A stretch of DNA of 9,940 nt from Chloroflexota bacterium (GCA_023392645.1 JAEVYR010000387.1:1-9940), one strand, 5' to 3'; positions 1 to 6,210 are shown, numbered from the stretch's first letter. Notes: generated by a model from the sequence alone, not told the origin. Program-made: numbers and translations.

Positions 1-479
1 ATCCAGGGTAGCCAGCCGTCGATGGTGTCGCGGGTCGAATCGCCCAGCCAGGCCACGTAGACGTAGGTCGCCAGCACAGTCAGGATCAGCAGCAGCGCGA
101 GCACGCCGAGCAGGAACCCGCGCGGGCCTTGCGGTTCTCGCGCGAAGAGCATGGGTGGAGGCGCGGCGATCGGTTCATCGCGCACGGATGTCGGCAGGGC
201 CCCGGTTTGGCCAGGATCGTCGTCCATCGCGCCGGGGCGTGCCCACGGGGAGGTCATGGGTGGCGTGACGGTGCTCGTGACCGGCTGGAAGGTGCTCGTC
301 GCCTGGCTGTCGGAGAGTTCGACATCGATCACATCGTCCGACGGCGCATCGACGTTCAGCGAATGCCCGCAGCGCGAGCAGAACGCCGCGTCAGGGATGT
401 TCTCATGGCCGCATTCCGGGCAGATCGGCCGTGGGGCCGCCGGCGCGCCGGCAACGGTTGTATCTGGATCACGCGCCAC
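1..479 (-). CDS. Zinc-ribbon protein with one membrane helix (partial, C-terminus beyond the window)
   Basis: Translation from GTG at 479 gives 159 residues before the window edge. Residues 20-37 form a zinc ribbon (CPEC ... CSRC, four cysteines), as in the zinc_ribbon_2 type. A Pro/Thr/Asp-rich linker of about 80 residues follows, then a hydrophobic helix at about 121-145 (GFLLGVLALLLILTVLATYV), which predicts a single-pass membrane protein with a cytoplasmic ribbon. GTG is chosen because an in-frame TAG lies six codons upstream and no other start is available. The start overlaps the end of the PIN gene by 11 bases, so the two are probably translationally coupled and cotranscribed. What follows the helix is not visible. 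Function unknown; such ribbon-plus-helix proteins often carry an extracytoplasmic domain. The frame is clear, the role is not. Confidence 0.72.
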   Translation of the reverse strand, partial: MARDPDTTVAGAPAAPRPICPECGHENIPDAAFCSRCGHSLNVDAPSDDVIDVELSDSQATSTFQPVTSTVTPPMTSPWARPGAMDDDPGQTGALPTSVRDEPIAAPPPMLFAREPQGPRGFLLGVLALLLILTVLATYVYVAWLGDSTRDTIDGWLPW

Positions 480-882
480 CGGACATAAACTCCGGATCTA
501 CCGCGAAGGCGTCGGACACACCGAGGCGTTCCATCACCACGGTGCTGATCGCGTCGGTCATCGACAGGCGGGTGCCCGGCGAGGTGCTGGTCATCTGCGC
601 GATCGCTCGCTTCACATCCTGCTCGTCGGCATGAAAGACCGGCAGGCGCTGGGCGCGGAGCCACTGGCGGGCGATGTCGGACCCGAACGCGAGCTCGAGC
701 AGTTGCGTCGTCTCGGCGACGACGTAGTCGGTCGTGAAAAGATGATAGCCTGCGTCGATCAGCTCGTGGTAGGCGGCGATCGCCTGGTCGTGCGTGGGGT
801 CGCTCCGGTTGACCATCGCCACGATGGCGGACGAGTCGACAAACGCGATGGGTGGTTGGTCGGCGCCGACGGGATCGGACAT
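469..882 (-). CDS. PIN-domain ribonuclease, VapC-like toxin
   Basis: 137 residues, the usual VapC size. PIN-domain nucleases cut RNA with a Mg2+ site built from acidic residues. The expected ones are visible: D16 in FVDSSAIVAMV, E57 in DYVVAETTQLL, D110 in LSMTDAISTVVMERLG, and D124 or D129 in the DAFAVDPEF tail. The LSMTDAxSxxVMxRLGxxxAFxxDxxF ending is typical of this family. The ATG at 882 has AGGAG six bases upstream, so the start is well supported. It lies 18 bases after the helix-turn-helix gene and overlaps the zinc-ribbon gene by 11 bases, so the three look like one operon. A toxin of a type II toxin-antitoxin pair is the likely role; a housekeeping RNase of the same fold cannot be excluded. 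Confidence 0.88.
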   Translation of the reverse strand: MSDPVGADQPPIAFVDSSAIVAMVNRSDPTHDQAIAAYHELIDAGYHLFTTDYVVAETTQLLELAFGSDIARQWLRAQRLPVFHADEQDVKRAIAQMTSTSPGTRLSMTDAISTVVMERLGVSDAFAVDPEFMSGGA

Positions 883-900
883 ATGATGCTCCTGGCCAGG

Positions 901-1224
901 CTAGTCGCGCGGGGTGCGGATGGCGGCGGTGCGCAGGAAGACGCGCTTGCCTTTCGAGATGTCGACGCCGCCGCTCTCGACCATGCCGATGATGCTGTCC
1001 AGCGGCCGCAGCGTCCGTGCCGGCCCGATGCGATCGACGAAGGTCTGCTTCGAGCGGGCGGCGTCGAGGAACTGTTGCAGCGCCTCGCGTTCGATGAACC
1101 ACTGCCCGCCGAGCCGCTGGCCGGTCAGCCGGTTCTCGCGAAGATAGCGGCGCACCTGCTCGGTCGAGCGTTCGAGCAGGCGCGCCGCCTGGGCAACAGT
1201 CAGCAGGTTCCGGTCTTGCTCCAC
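901..1224 (-). CDS. Excisionase-type helix-turn-helix protein, probable antitoxin of the PIN toxin
   Basis: 107 residues starting at GTG 1224, with GGGAGAG about eight bases upstream. Residues 7-54 match the HTH_17 / MerR-like excisionase DNA-binding domain: LLTVAQAARLLERS forms the first helices, TEQVRRYLREN the recognition helix, and RLGGQWFIEREALQQFL the wing with closing helix. The tail (about 60-107), with DSIIGMVESGGVDISKGKRVFL, resembles tails seen after antitoxin DNA-binding domains and may contact the toxin; that part is inference. It precedes the PIN gene by 18 bases on the same strand, the usual antitoxin-first order. It probably represses its own operon, perhaps through the inverted repeat at 1277-1310. 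A stand-alone regulator is the alternative. Confidence 0.8.
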   Translation of the reverse strand: MEQDRNLLTVAQAARLLERSTEQVRRYLRENRLTGQRLGGQWFIEREALQQFLDAARSKQTFVDRIGPARTLRPLDSIIGMVESGGVDISKGKRVFLRTAAIRTPRD

Positions 1225-1276
1225 AGCGCGATCTCTCCCTCGCCACCCCCGGCGCGGGTTGGCAGGCGGGGGGCTG

Positions 1277-1310
1277 CATGGTACGTGTTGTTGTCAACAA
1301 CATGGTAGTG
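1277..1310. promoter_or_regulatory. Candidate operator: inverted repeat inside direct repeats
   Basis: The arms TGTTGTTG (1286-1293) and CAACAACA (1295-1302) are perfect inverted repeats around one central T. The 7-mer CATGGTA flanks them as a direct repeat at 1277-1283 and 1301-1307. The site lies between the divergent helix-turn-helix gene (start 1224) and hydrolase gene (start 1357), where an autoregulator would bind. On the minus strand the centre contains TTGACA, but no matching -10 is visible. The regulatory role is inferred from position and symmetry. Confidence 0.45.
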
Positions 1311-1356
1311 AACCTCGGCATCCTCGACAAGGGAGGGTCCGGGAAGGAGGAATGAC

Positions 1357-2313
1357 ATGGCAACGGATTGCACCTCGCAGGAACCGGGTACGGCGCGGGA
1401 AATCGCCGATGGGATTTTCGCCATCGACACCGGCTTTCGGGGCACGTCCGGCGCCGTCGCCGCCTTTCTCGTCGTCGGACCGGACGGACTGGGGCTGATC
1501 GAAACCGGTCCGACCACCGTGCAGGCGAACCTCCTCGCCGGGATACGCGATGCCGGACACGATATCCGCGACGTGCACGATGTGCTCGTGACTCATATCC
1601 ACCTCGATCACGCCGGCGGGCTCGGCGCGCTGATGCGCGACCAGCCACAGGTGCGTGCCTGGGTCCACCCCGTCGGGCTGCCGCACATGCTGCGTCCCGA
1701 GAAACTCATCGCCAGCGCGACGCGCATTTATGGCGACCAGATGGATGTGCTCTGGGGACCGTTCCTGCCGCTGCCGGAGGACCGCGTGCAGCCGACGGAG
1801 GAAGGGACGGCGATCTCGCTCGGGGGGCGCCCCATCGTGCCGTGGGACACGCCAGGACATGCCTCGCACCACGTCTCGCTGCTCGACGAGCGCACCGGCA
1901 CGCTGTTCACCGGCGACGTCGCCGGGGTGAGGATGCAGGGTACGTCGTTACCGGTGCCGCCGTTGCCGCCGCCCGACATCGACATCGCGGCATGGAAGCG
2001 CAGCATCGCTCGCATGCGCCACCTGGCGCCGGACCGGTTGGCGCTGACGCATTTTTCGGTCTATGACGATGTCGAACAGCATCTGGTGGCGCTGGAACGC
2101 GGCCTCGACGAGACGATGGAGATCGGCCGGGCCGTGCTGGTGCCTGGCGGGACCGATGACGAGCTGACGGCGCGGCTGGAAGCGTGGCAGCGCGACGCGC
2201 TTGGCCAGGACGCCGAGCGCGTCGGCAGCGCACTGGACGCGGCGAATCCGCTCTACATGAGCGCGATGGGCATCCACCGCGTCTTGCGCAAGGCCGGCGA
2301 GATCGAGTCGTAA
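1357..2313 (+). CDS. Metallo-beta-lactamase-fold hydrolase
   Basis: 318 residues; ATG at 1357 has AAGGAGG (1344-1350) six bases upstream, a near-perfect ribosome binding site. The complete di-zinc ligand set of the fold is present: H80, H82, D84, H85 in THIHLDHAGG, H168 in DTPGH, D187 in FTGDVAG and H232 in LTHFS. No signal peptide is visible, so it is probably cytoplasmic. The C-terminal helical region after about 235 (ALERGLDETMEIGRAVL ... GIHRVLRKAGEI) is typical of the broad glyoxalase II-like hydrolase group. Substrate cannot be told: thioesters, lactones and phosphoesters are all possible in this superfamily. It is divergent from the toxin-antitoxin-like cluster and shares its intergenic region, but a functional link is not shown. 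Confidence 0.9.
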   Translation: MATDCTSQEPGTAREIADGIFAIDTGFRGTSGAVAAFLVVGPDGLGLIETGPTTVQANLLAGIRDAGHDIRDVHDVLVTHIHLDHAGGLGALMRDQPQVRAWVHPVGLPHMLRPEKLIASATRIYGDQMDVLWGPFLPLPEDRVQPTEEGTAISLGGRPIVPWDTPGHASHHVSLLDERTGTLFTGDVAGVRMQGTSLPVPPLPPPDIDIAAWKRSIARMRHLAPDRLALTHFSVYDDVEQHLVALERGLDETMEIGRAVLVPGGTDDELTARLEAWQRDALGQDAERVGSALDAANPLYMSAMGIHRVLRKAGEIES

Positions 2314-2418
2314 TTGGCTGGATGGCAACGCCCACGCCGCATCTGTGCCGTGCGGACCGTCGGTGTGTCGCAGGGAACGGCGTTTATCGTCGAGAACAAC
2401 AAACGATGTCGTTCCGAG

Positions 2419-2432
2419 CCGCCGCGCGGCGG
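2419..2432. repeat. GC-only perfect palindrome
   Basis: CCGCCGCGCGGCGG reads identically on both strands. It may simply reflect GC-rich sequence, or form a short hairpin downstream of the hydrolase gene. Confidence 0.35.
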
Positions 2433-2448
2433 TGTCCCGAGGCATCTC

Positions 2449-2482
2449 CCGGTTGTTCCACCCGCGATGTGACAACAACCGG
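2449..2482. repeat. Inverted repeat CCGGTTGTT ... AACAACCGG
   Basis: Nine-base perfect arms (2449-2457 and 2474-2482) are separated by 16 bases. The inner TTGTT/AACAA resembles the half-sites of the palindrome at 1286-1302, though the spacing is much larger. It could be a binding site for the same regulator, a hairpin behind the hydrolase gene, or chance. Confidence 0.4.
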
Positions 2483-2673
2483 TCCGTGGCGTGTTCGGTG
2501 AGGTCGGCCAACGTCGCTGAGGCCATCGGCGACGCTCCGCACCGAATTGCCTCGGGGTTTCAGCCCGGTCAGTCCGCGGGATTCTTCCGCCCCTCGGCAT
2601 TGACGCGCCTCGTTGGGCGTCAGGACGGCGTCGCTGGTTGGTGGCGGGAATCGTTCTCCCTCAGCCTCGACGA

Positions 2674-2702
2674 GCCCGCCCCTCCGAGGGGCGGGCCCGC
2701 CG
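2674..2702 (-). terminator. GC-rich hairpin downstream of the RNHCP gene
   Basis: Arms of 11 bases (2674-2684 and 2686-2696) are perfectly complementary around one base, so a hairpin with a small loop would form. It is immediately followed by a 12-base palindrome (GGCGGGCCCGCC, 2691-2702) that competes for the same bases. It lies about 50 bases past the stop of the minus-strand RNHCP gene. No U-run follows, so it is a possible terminator or RNA-stabilising hairpin rather than a classic intrinsic terminator. Confidence 0.45.
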
Positions 2703-2747
2703 GTGGCCGAGCAGGCCCGCCTTGGGGTCCGCTCGCTCGGTTTGGCG

Positions 2748-3245
2748 TCAGGCGGATTCCTCGCCCGACAACATCTGCGGCGTGGCGACCGGTGGCAGTC
2801 CGATCGGCTCCAGCCGCATCAGCAGCAGCGGGCTATCGTCGGCCGCAACCCGCGTCGGTTGGGTCTTGCCACAGCCGAGGCACTCGTGCAGGATCATCTG
2901 CTCGCCATTGCGCCGCTCGATGAGCCCTCGGGGCCGCATCAGCGAGTGACACTCACTGCGGCGGTCGCCGGGTTGCTTCCGGTCGACGTGGAGCGAGTAC
3001 AGGCAGTTCGGGCAGTGGTTCCGATGACGGCCACCGCTCGCCGGCGCGCCGATGAACTGCCGGCACTTCCGGCATCGGAACGCCTGGTCGGCTTCTGTGC
3101 GCGGCGGACGTCGCGTCGGTTGTTGCCTGGGCGCTGTGCGAGTCTTCGATCGTCGGTGCCGGCGCTCGTGGCGATCAATGTAGGCGAGGTCGTCGGCGGT
3201 CAGGTCGTCACGGTCGTTGGTCGTGATATGGCGGTGCGAAGCCAA
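2748..3245 (-). CDS. RNHCP-domain zinc-binding protein
   Basis: 165 residues from a TTG start at 3245. The start is set by an in-frame TGA seven codons upstream and by GAGAGG eight bases before it. The core at about 56-137 is the RNHCP domain, named after its conserved five residues, here R75-P79. The visible pattern is CRKC (58, 61), HRNHCPNC (C78, C81), LHVDRKQPGDR, C99, LMRPRG, then HECLGCGKTQPTRVAADD (H120, C122, C125). Seven cysteines in this arrangement suggest two zinc sites. The N-terminal 50 residues are very basic and probably disordered, suggesting nucleic-acid contact; that is inference. The family has no established function as far as I know. It is divergent from ribonuclease Z, with a 470-base upstream region holding a promoter and a small reading frame. 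Confidence 0.85.
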   Translation of the reverse strand: MASHRHITTNDRDDLTADDLAYIDRHERRHRRSKTRTAPRQQPTRRPPRTEADQAFRCRKCRQFIGAPASGGRHRNHCPNCLYSLHVDRKQPGDRRSECHSLMRPRGLIERRNGEQMILHECLGCGKTQPTRVAADDSPLLLMRLEPIGLPPVATPQMLSGEESA

Positions 3246-3559
3246 TGGTGCATCCTCTCGCGCTCACGGGATCGGGCGCGTGCTGTGAAGCGAAGGTCGG
3301 GATGGGATGCCCGCGACGCAAACGCGGTCGCGGCGGCTCGCACAATGGCTTGGAAATGTGTCACGGTTCACCTCAGGTCGGTGGCGCTCGCGGCTATCGG
3401 CGAGCGGCATGGAAACGGGCACGACGAGATCAGGGTGCGCTGGTGCGTCCCTGTCCGCGGGGAGCCGTGCCGGCTCGCGTGCCTGAGGTGTCTGCCGGGT
3501 GGCCGTGCGACGCGGCCGCGTGTCAGCGGCGGTCGATCAGCCGAAGGGGAAGGAAGCGA

Positions 3560-3628
3560 TCAGGCAACGTGAACCAGGACGGCCCGCCGGGCAAGTCCAA
3601 CAGTGGTTCCGATGGTGCTCTGATACAT
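3560..3628 (-). CDS. Possible 22-residue leader peptide upstream of the RNHCP gene
   Basis: ATG at 3628 is preceded by a near-perfect Shine-Dalgarno, GAGGAGG, five bases away. The reading frame encodes 22 residues beginning MYQSTIGTTVGLARRA and stops at TGA (3560-3562). It lies about 40 bases downstream of the predicted start of transcription from the minus-strand promoter at 3676-3704, and about 315 bases before the RNHCP start. I do not recognise the peptide. It could be a regulatory upstream frame, a small protein, or the stump of a decayed gene. The ribosome binding site and promoter are the evidence; there is no homology support. Confidence 0.38.
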   Translation of the reverse strand: MYQSTIGTTVGLARRAVLVHVA

Positions 3629-3657
3629 CGACGCCTCCTCACGTTGCGCGGGAACCT

Positions 3658-3678
3658 GATGTTTCCGCCTCAAACATC
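3658..3678. promoter_or_regulatory. Inverted repeat overlapping the minus-strand -10 element
   Basis: GATGTTT (3658-3664) and AAACATC (3672-3678) are perfect inverted arms with a 7-base spacer. The right arm overlaps the -10 of the minus-strand promoter, and the left arm lies just past its predicted start site. That is a classic operator position. It also lies 40 bases upstream of ribonuclease Z. It may instead act as an RNA hairpin. Confidence 0.4.
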
Positions 3679-3704
3679 CTACCGGGCGAAGGCGGGAATC
3701 GCAA
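3676..3704 (-). promoter_or_regulatory. Sigma-70-type promoter reading toward the RNHCP gene
   Basis: On the minus strand, TTGCGA (3704-3699) is followed after exactly 17 bases by TAGGAT (3681-3676). Each is a good match to the -35 and -10 consensus. The predicted start is near 3669, ahead of the 22-codon frame and the RNHCP gene. Its -35 abuts the ribosome binding site of the divergent ribonuclease Z gene. Confidence 0.48.
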
Positions 3705-3717
3705 GAGGGAATTTCGG

Positions 3718-4680
3718 ATGATCGATGTGGTGCTGCTGGGCACGGGCGCGATGGTGCCGCTGCCGGATCGATGGCTTTCGAGCGCGCTCGTGCGCGTCGA
3801 CAGCAGCCTGGTGCTGCTCGATTGCGGCGAGGGCACCCAGATCGCGATGCGCGAGCGCCATTGGGGCTTTCGCCGGCTGGACGCGATCTGCCTCAGCCAT
3901 CTCCATGCCGATCACGTCGCCGGTATCCCCGGTCTCCTGCACACCATCGCCAACGCGGGCAAGACCTCGCCGCTCGCGATCTACGGCCCCGCCGGCACGA
4001 TTCGCGTGATCGAGGGGTTGCGCACCATCGCGCCGGTGCTGCCGTTCGACCTGGTGATTCACGAGCTGGACGACGGCGATACGGTCGCGGGACCCGCCGA
4101 CCTCGAGATTCGGGTCGCGGCCGGCGAGCATCGCGTGCCGGTGCTCGGCTACCGGCTAAAACGGTCGCGATCGCGGCGGTTCGATCCCGATCGTGCGCGG
4201 GCGCTCGGCGTGCCGGTGGATCGGTGGTCGGTGCTCCAGCGCGGCGATTCGGTGCCAGTCGGGGGCCGCCTGGTTGAGCCCCACGAGGTGCTGGGCGAGG
4301 CGCGCGCTGGCGTCGCGCTGGGGTTCGTGACCGACACCCGCGCCACCTCGGCGCTCGTCGACCTCGTTCGTGGCGTCGACCTGCTCATCAGCGAGGGCAC
4401 GTATGGCGACGACGCAGCCGCCGAGGGCGCGGCGAAATGGGGGCACATGACGTACCGACAGGCCGCGACGCTGGCGCGCGACGCGGAGATCGGGCATCTT
4501 TGGCTGACGCATTTCAGCGCCGGCATGCGCGATCCGGAAGCGTGGCGGCACAATGCGGCCGAGGTTTTCCCGGACCTGACGATCGGCCACGCCGGGCTGG
4601 CGGCGACGCTCGCGTTCGAGACCGGCTACCATCCCTCGGCCGACCTTCCCCGCGAAGACGACGAGGGCGTCCCGGGCTGA
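3718..4680 (+). CDS. rnz: Ribonuclease Z (tRNA 3'-processing endonuclease)
   Basis: 320 residues, the normal length of the short bacterial RNase Z. The enzyme cuts tRNA precursors just after the discriminator base. The di-zinc ligands of the family are all visible: H61, H63, D65 and H66 in SHLHADHVAGIPGL, H138 in GEHRVPVLGY, D206 in FVTDTRAT and H265 in LTHFS. The segment at about 145-180 (RRFDPDRARALGVPVDRWSVLQRGDSV) matches the flexible tRNA-binding arm region, and GHMTYRQAA (242-250) is also family-typical. ATG 3718 is chosen because MIDVVLLGTGAMVP is the usual N-terminus and GAGGGA lies seven bases upstream; the frame is open further left but without family similarity. It is divergent from the RNHCP gene. 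I see no convincing promoter for it. Confidence 0.93.
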   Translation: MIDVVLLGTGAMVPLPDRWLSSALVRVDSSLVLLDCGEGTQIAMRERHWGFRRLDAICLSHLHADHVAGIPGLLHTIANAGKTSPLAIYGPAGTIRVIEGLRTIAPVLPFDLVIHELDDGDTVAGPADLEIRVAAGEHRVPVLGYRLKRSRSRRFDPDRARALGVPVDRWSVLQRGDSVPVGGRLVEPHEVLGEARAGVALGFVTDTRATSALVDLVRGVDLLISEGTYGDDAAAEGAAKWGHMTYRQAATLARDAEIGHLWLTHFSAGMRDPEAWRHNAAEVFPDLTIGHAGLAATLAFETGYHPSADLPREDDEGVPG

Positions 4681-4716
4681 GCGCGAGTGCGGGAGGCCGC
4701 CACGATTTCCAGCAGA

Positions 4717-4732
4717 CGGGCGAAATTGCCCG
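4717..4732 (+). terminator. Weak hairpin after ribonuclease Z
   Basis: CGGGC (4717-4721) and GCCCG (4728-4732) can pair around GAAATT, 37 bases past the stop codon. No U-run follows. It is a weak candidate for 3' end formation. Confidence 0.25.
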
Positions 4733-4795
4733 CGGTTGCGGTGCGCGGGCGGAGCCTCGACAGGGGCGCTTTCGGCAAAACCTGGCGGTCATAGC

Positions 4796-4824
4796 TTGAC
4801 GGTCATGCGCGACACGGGTATCTT
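4796..4824 (+). promoter_or_regulatory. Sigma-70-type promoter for the candidate selenoprotein gene
   Basis: TTGACG (4796-4801) and TATCTT (4819-4824) are separated by exactly 17 bases, the best promoter match in the window. The predicted start near 4831 leaves a leader of about 55 bases before the ATG at 4886. This also argues against in-frame starts further upstream. Confidence 0.62.
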
Positions 4825-4885
4825 CCGGCGACTGTCCACAGGTTTCGCCGGCCCGAGGCGGCCGAAGAGGAGACACCCGAGAACG

Positions 4886-6148
4886 ATGTTCGATCCCGAA
4901 ATCCGCAGCGGCACTTTGCTCGATCGCGAGGCTGCCGCCGCCATCCTTCGTTTCATTCGCCCGCGACCCGAGGAGCTGAGCTGGCAGGCGATTCCCTGGC
5001 AGACCTCGATTCCGGACGCACTGGAGCTCGCCGCGCGCGATCGCAAGCCCGTGCTGCTGTGGGCGATGAACGGCAATCCGCTCGGGCTTACCTGAAACAA
5101 CGGCGTGACCGGCCGTGTGTCGGTGTTCAGCGATCCCGCGGTGATCCGCGCCATCACCGATCAGTTCGTGCCCGTGGCGGATGACGTCACGAAACTCCAG
5201 TACGCCGATGACGAGATCGGCAGATTCTTCCGCGCCGTGGCGGTGCAGGGCCATATGAAGGGGCGCTCGCGTCCGGAAAACAGCCACCAGGGCATCTACG
5301 CCTTCGCCGCCGACGGCGCCCATCTCGCCAGCGGCAACCCGCTTCAGGCCGACAAGACGCTGGCACTGGTGCGCGACGCGCTGGCTCGCTGGGCGGAGAT
5401 CATGGGTGATGAGCACGCGCCTTCACGAGGTCTCGCCGCATCCACCGGTGATGAGGCGTACCCGACCGGCGGAGCGGTGCTCCGCATGGTCGCGCGCGAC
5501 CTGCCTCGACCCAACGGCGTGCCGCCGGAGGTCGCCCGATTCGCGACCCAGTGGAATTTCGATCACGTCTGGTTGCGGCCGGAGGACGTGCGAGCGCTCG
5601 TGCCCGAGCCGATCGAGATGGGTTCCGAGCGGCAGGCACCTCGACACCTGATGGAGCGCATCGCGCGATTCCACGTTCGGGATGTCGTGCGCGGCGAGCC
5701 GTGGATCTGGGGTCCGGACGCGGTTGAACGTGCGGCGCTGACATCGCGCGTGACGGGCAGCGCCGATGGCCGCGCGACGCTGGCGCTCGAGGGCGCGGTG
5801 GTGCTGCGAGATCGCGTCGCCTTTCGCGATGCCCATGAGGAGGTCGACTGGGCGTTCGATAACGTCCTCGACGCGACGATGACCGGCGAGGCGGTGTGGA
5901 ACATCGCCGAGAGGCGGTTCGAGCGCTTCGATCTGCTTGTCGCCGGGCAGCGAGAGGGCGCGCACCGCTACAACGTCCGCACGGCCGACCCCGGTCCCGC
6001 GCCGATCGGCTTCGCGTTCGAGCTGGCTGGCGACGCGCCATGGGAGCGCACTCCGCCGCACGCGCTCCGAACCTGGTCGCATTCTGCTGGTGAGCGGCCG
6101 GCGTATCCGACCGTGGTGACTGGCGAGCCGTATTACGGAAGTCCGTAG
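4886..6148 (+). CDS. Thioredoxin-like protein with in-frame TGA at codon 70: candidate selenoprotein
   Basis: The two open segments 4886-5095 and 5105-6148 are in the same frame. Read through TGA (5093-5095), they give one 420-residue product. The context KPVLLWAMNGNPLGLT-(TGA)-NNGVTGRVSVFSDPAV, followed by ITDQFVPVADD, is the beta-strand/active-site/helix order of a thioredoxin fold, with TGA where the redox Cys belongs. Neither segment contains any cysteine, so Sec would be the sole catalytic residue. The fold seems to extend to about residue 175; a second, unrecognised domain of about 230 residues follows (PWIWGPDAVERAAL ... FAFELAGDAPW). Start: ATG 4886, with GAGGAG 13 bases upstream. The downstream segment has no ribosome binding site, which argues against two separate genes. 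The promoter at 4796-4824 drives it; the fucosidase follows 62 bases later. Alternatives are a recent nonsense mutation or a sequencing error. No signal peptide is seen. Confidence 0.68.
5103..5131 (+). promoter_or_regulatory. Putative bacterial SECIS hairpin
   Basis: Bases 5108-5113 pair with 5119-5124 (A-U, C-G, C-G, G-C, G-U, C-G) around a 5-base loop CGUGU that contains a GU. The loop begins 18 bases after the TGA, inside the 16-37 base range described for bacterial SECIS elements. A lower stem is possible: 5106-5107 with 5128-5129, and 5103-5104 with 5130-5131, leaving unpaired bases on both sides. A competing hairpin (5100-5104 with 5112-5116) lies too close to the TGA. Short stems are common in GC-rich DNA, so this is supportive, not decisive. 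Confidence 0.42.
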
Positions 6149-6162
6149 CGATGAATCGACAC

Positions 6163-6183
6163 GGGCCGGGCGCCCCCCGGCCC
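6163..6183 (+). other. Intercistronic hairpin before the fucosidase gene
   Basis: GGGCCGGG (6163-6170) and CCCGGCCC (6176-6183) form a perfect 8-bp stem with a 5-base loop, 15 bases past the stop of the upstream gene. No U-run follows. It may attenuate or stabilise the transcript between the two genes. Confidence 0.4.
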
Positions 6184-6210
6184 CGGGGTTGAGCGAGGAG
6201 CTGGGGATTC

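Larger units (their letters stand above)
2314..2747. other. Gene-free stretch with inverted repeats
   Basis: I find no convincing gene here. The frame open at 2345-2923 on the plus strand lacks a ribosome binding site and recognisable motifs, and its residue composition looks like random high-GC translation. The stretch holds the inverted repeats listed separately (2419-2432, 2449-2482, 2674-2702). It lies between the 3' ends of two convergent genes, so transcription end signals are expected. No clear U-run terminator follows the hydrolase stop. Confidence 0.5.
3246..3717. other. Long upstream region between RNHCP and ribonuclease Z genes
   Basis: About 470 bases with no full-size gene on either strand. 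The plus-strand frame at 3245-3721 has no ribosome binding site and no family signature. Visible elements, listed separately, are a minus-strand promoter (3676-3704), an inverted repeat over its -10 (3658-3678) and a 22-codon minus-strand frame (3560-3628). The remaining 3246-3559 would be a transcribed leader of the RNHCP gene if that promoter serves it. I recognise no known RNA family there. Confidence 0.5.

Noticed and set aside
151..1308. Long plus-strand open frame
   Set aside because: It is antisense to the helix-turn-helix, PIN and zinc-ribbon genes, all with clear family motifs; the translation has no recognisable features.
356..1648. Long minus-strand open frame
   Set aside because: It is rich in Arg, Pro and Ala from out-of-frame GC-rich sequence and conflicts with four better-supported genes.
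2345..2923. Plus-strand open frame in the gene-poor stretch
   Set aside because: No ribosome binding site, no motif, and it overlaps the RNHCP gene on the other strand.
3203..3364. 53-residue minus-strand frame from GTG 3364 overlapping the RNHCP start
   Set aside because: A GAGGTGA lies upstream, but third-position codon use is mixed, no family is recognisable, and it overlaps RNHCP out of frame.
3499..3717. 73-codon extension of ribonuclease Z to the left
   Set aside because: The family N-terminus begins at MIDVVLLGTG (3718), which has its own ribosome binding site; the upstream residues show no similarity.
5100..5116. Hairpin ACGGC/GCCGU as the SECIS
   Set aside because: Its loop begins only nine bases after the TGA, closer than the range described for bacterial SECIS elements.
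5105..6148. Separate gene starting at GTG 5105
   Set aside because: No ribosome binding site precedes it, it would begin in the middle of a thioredoxin-like fold, and it is in frame with the upstream segment.
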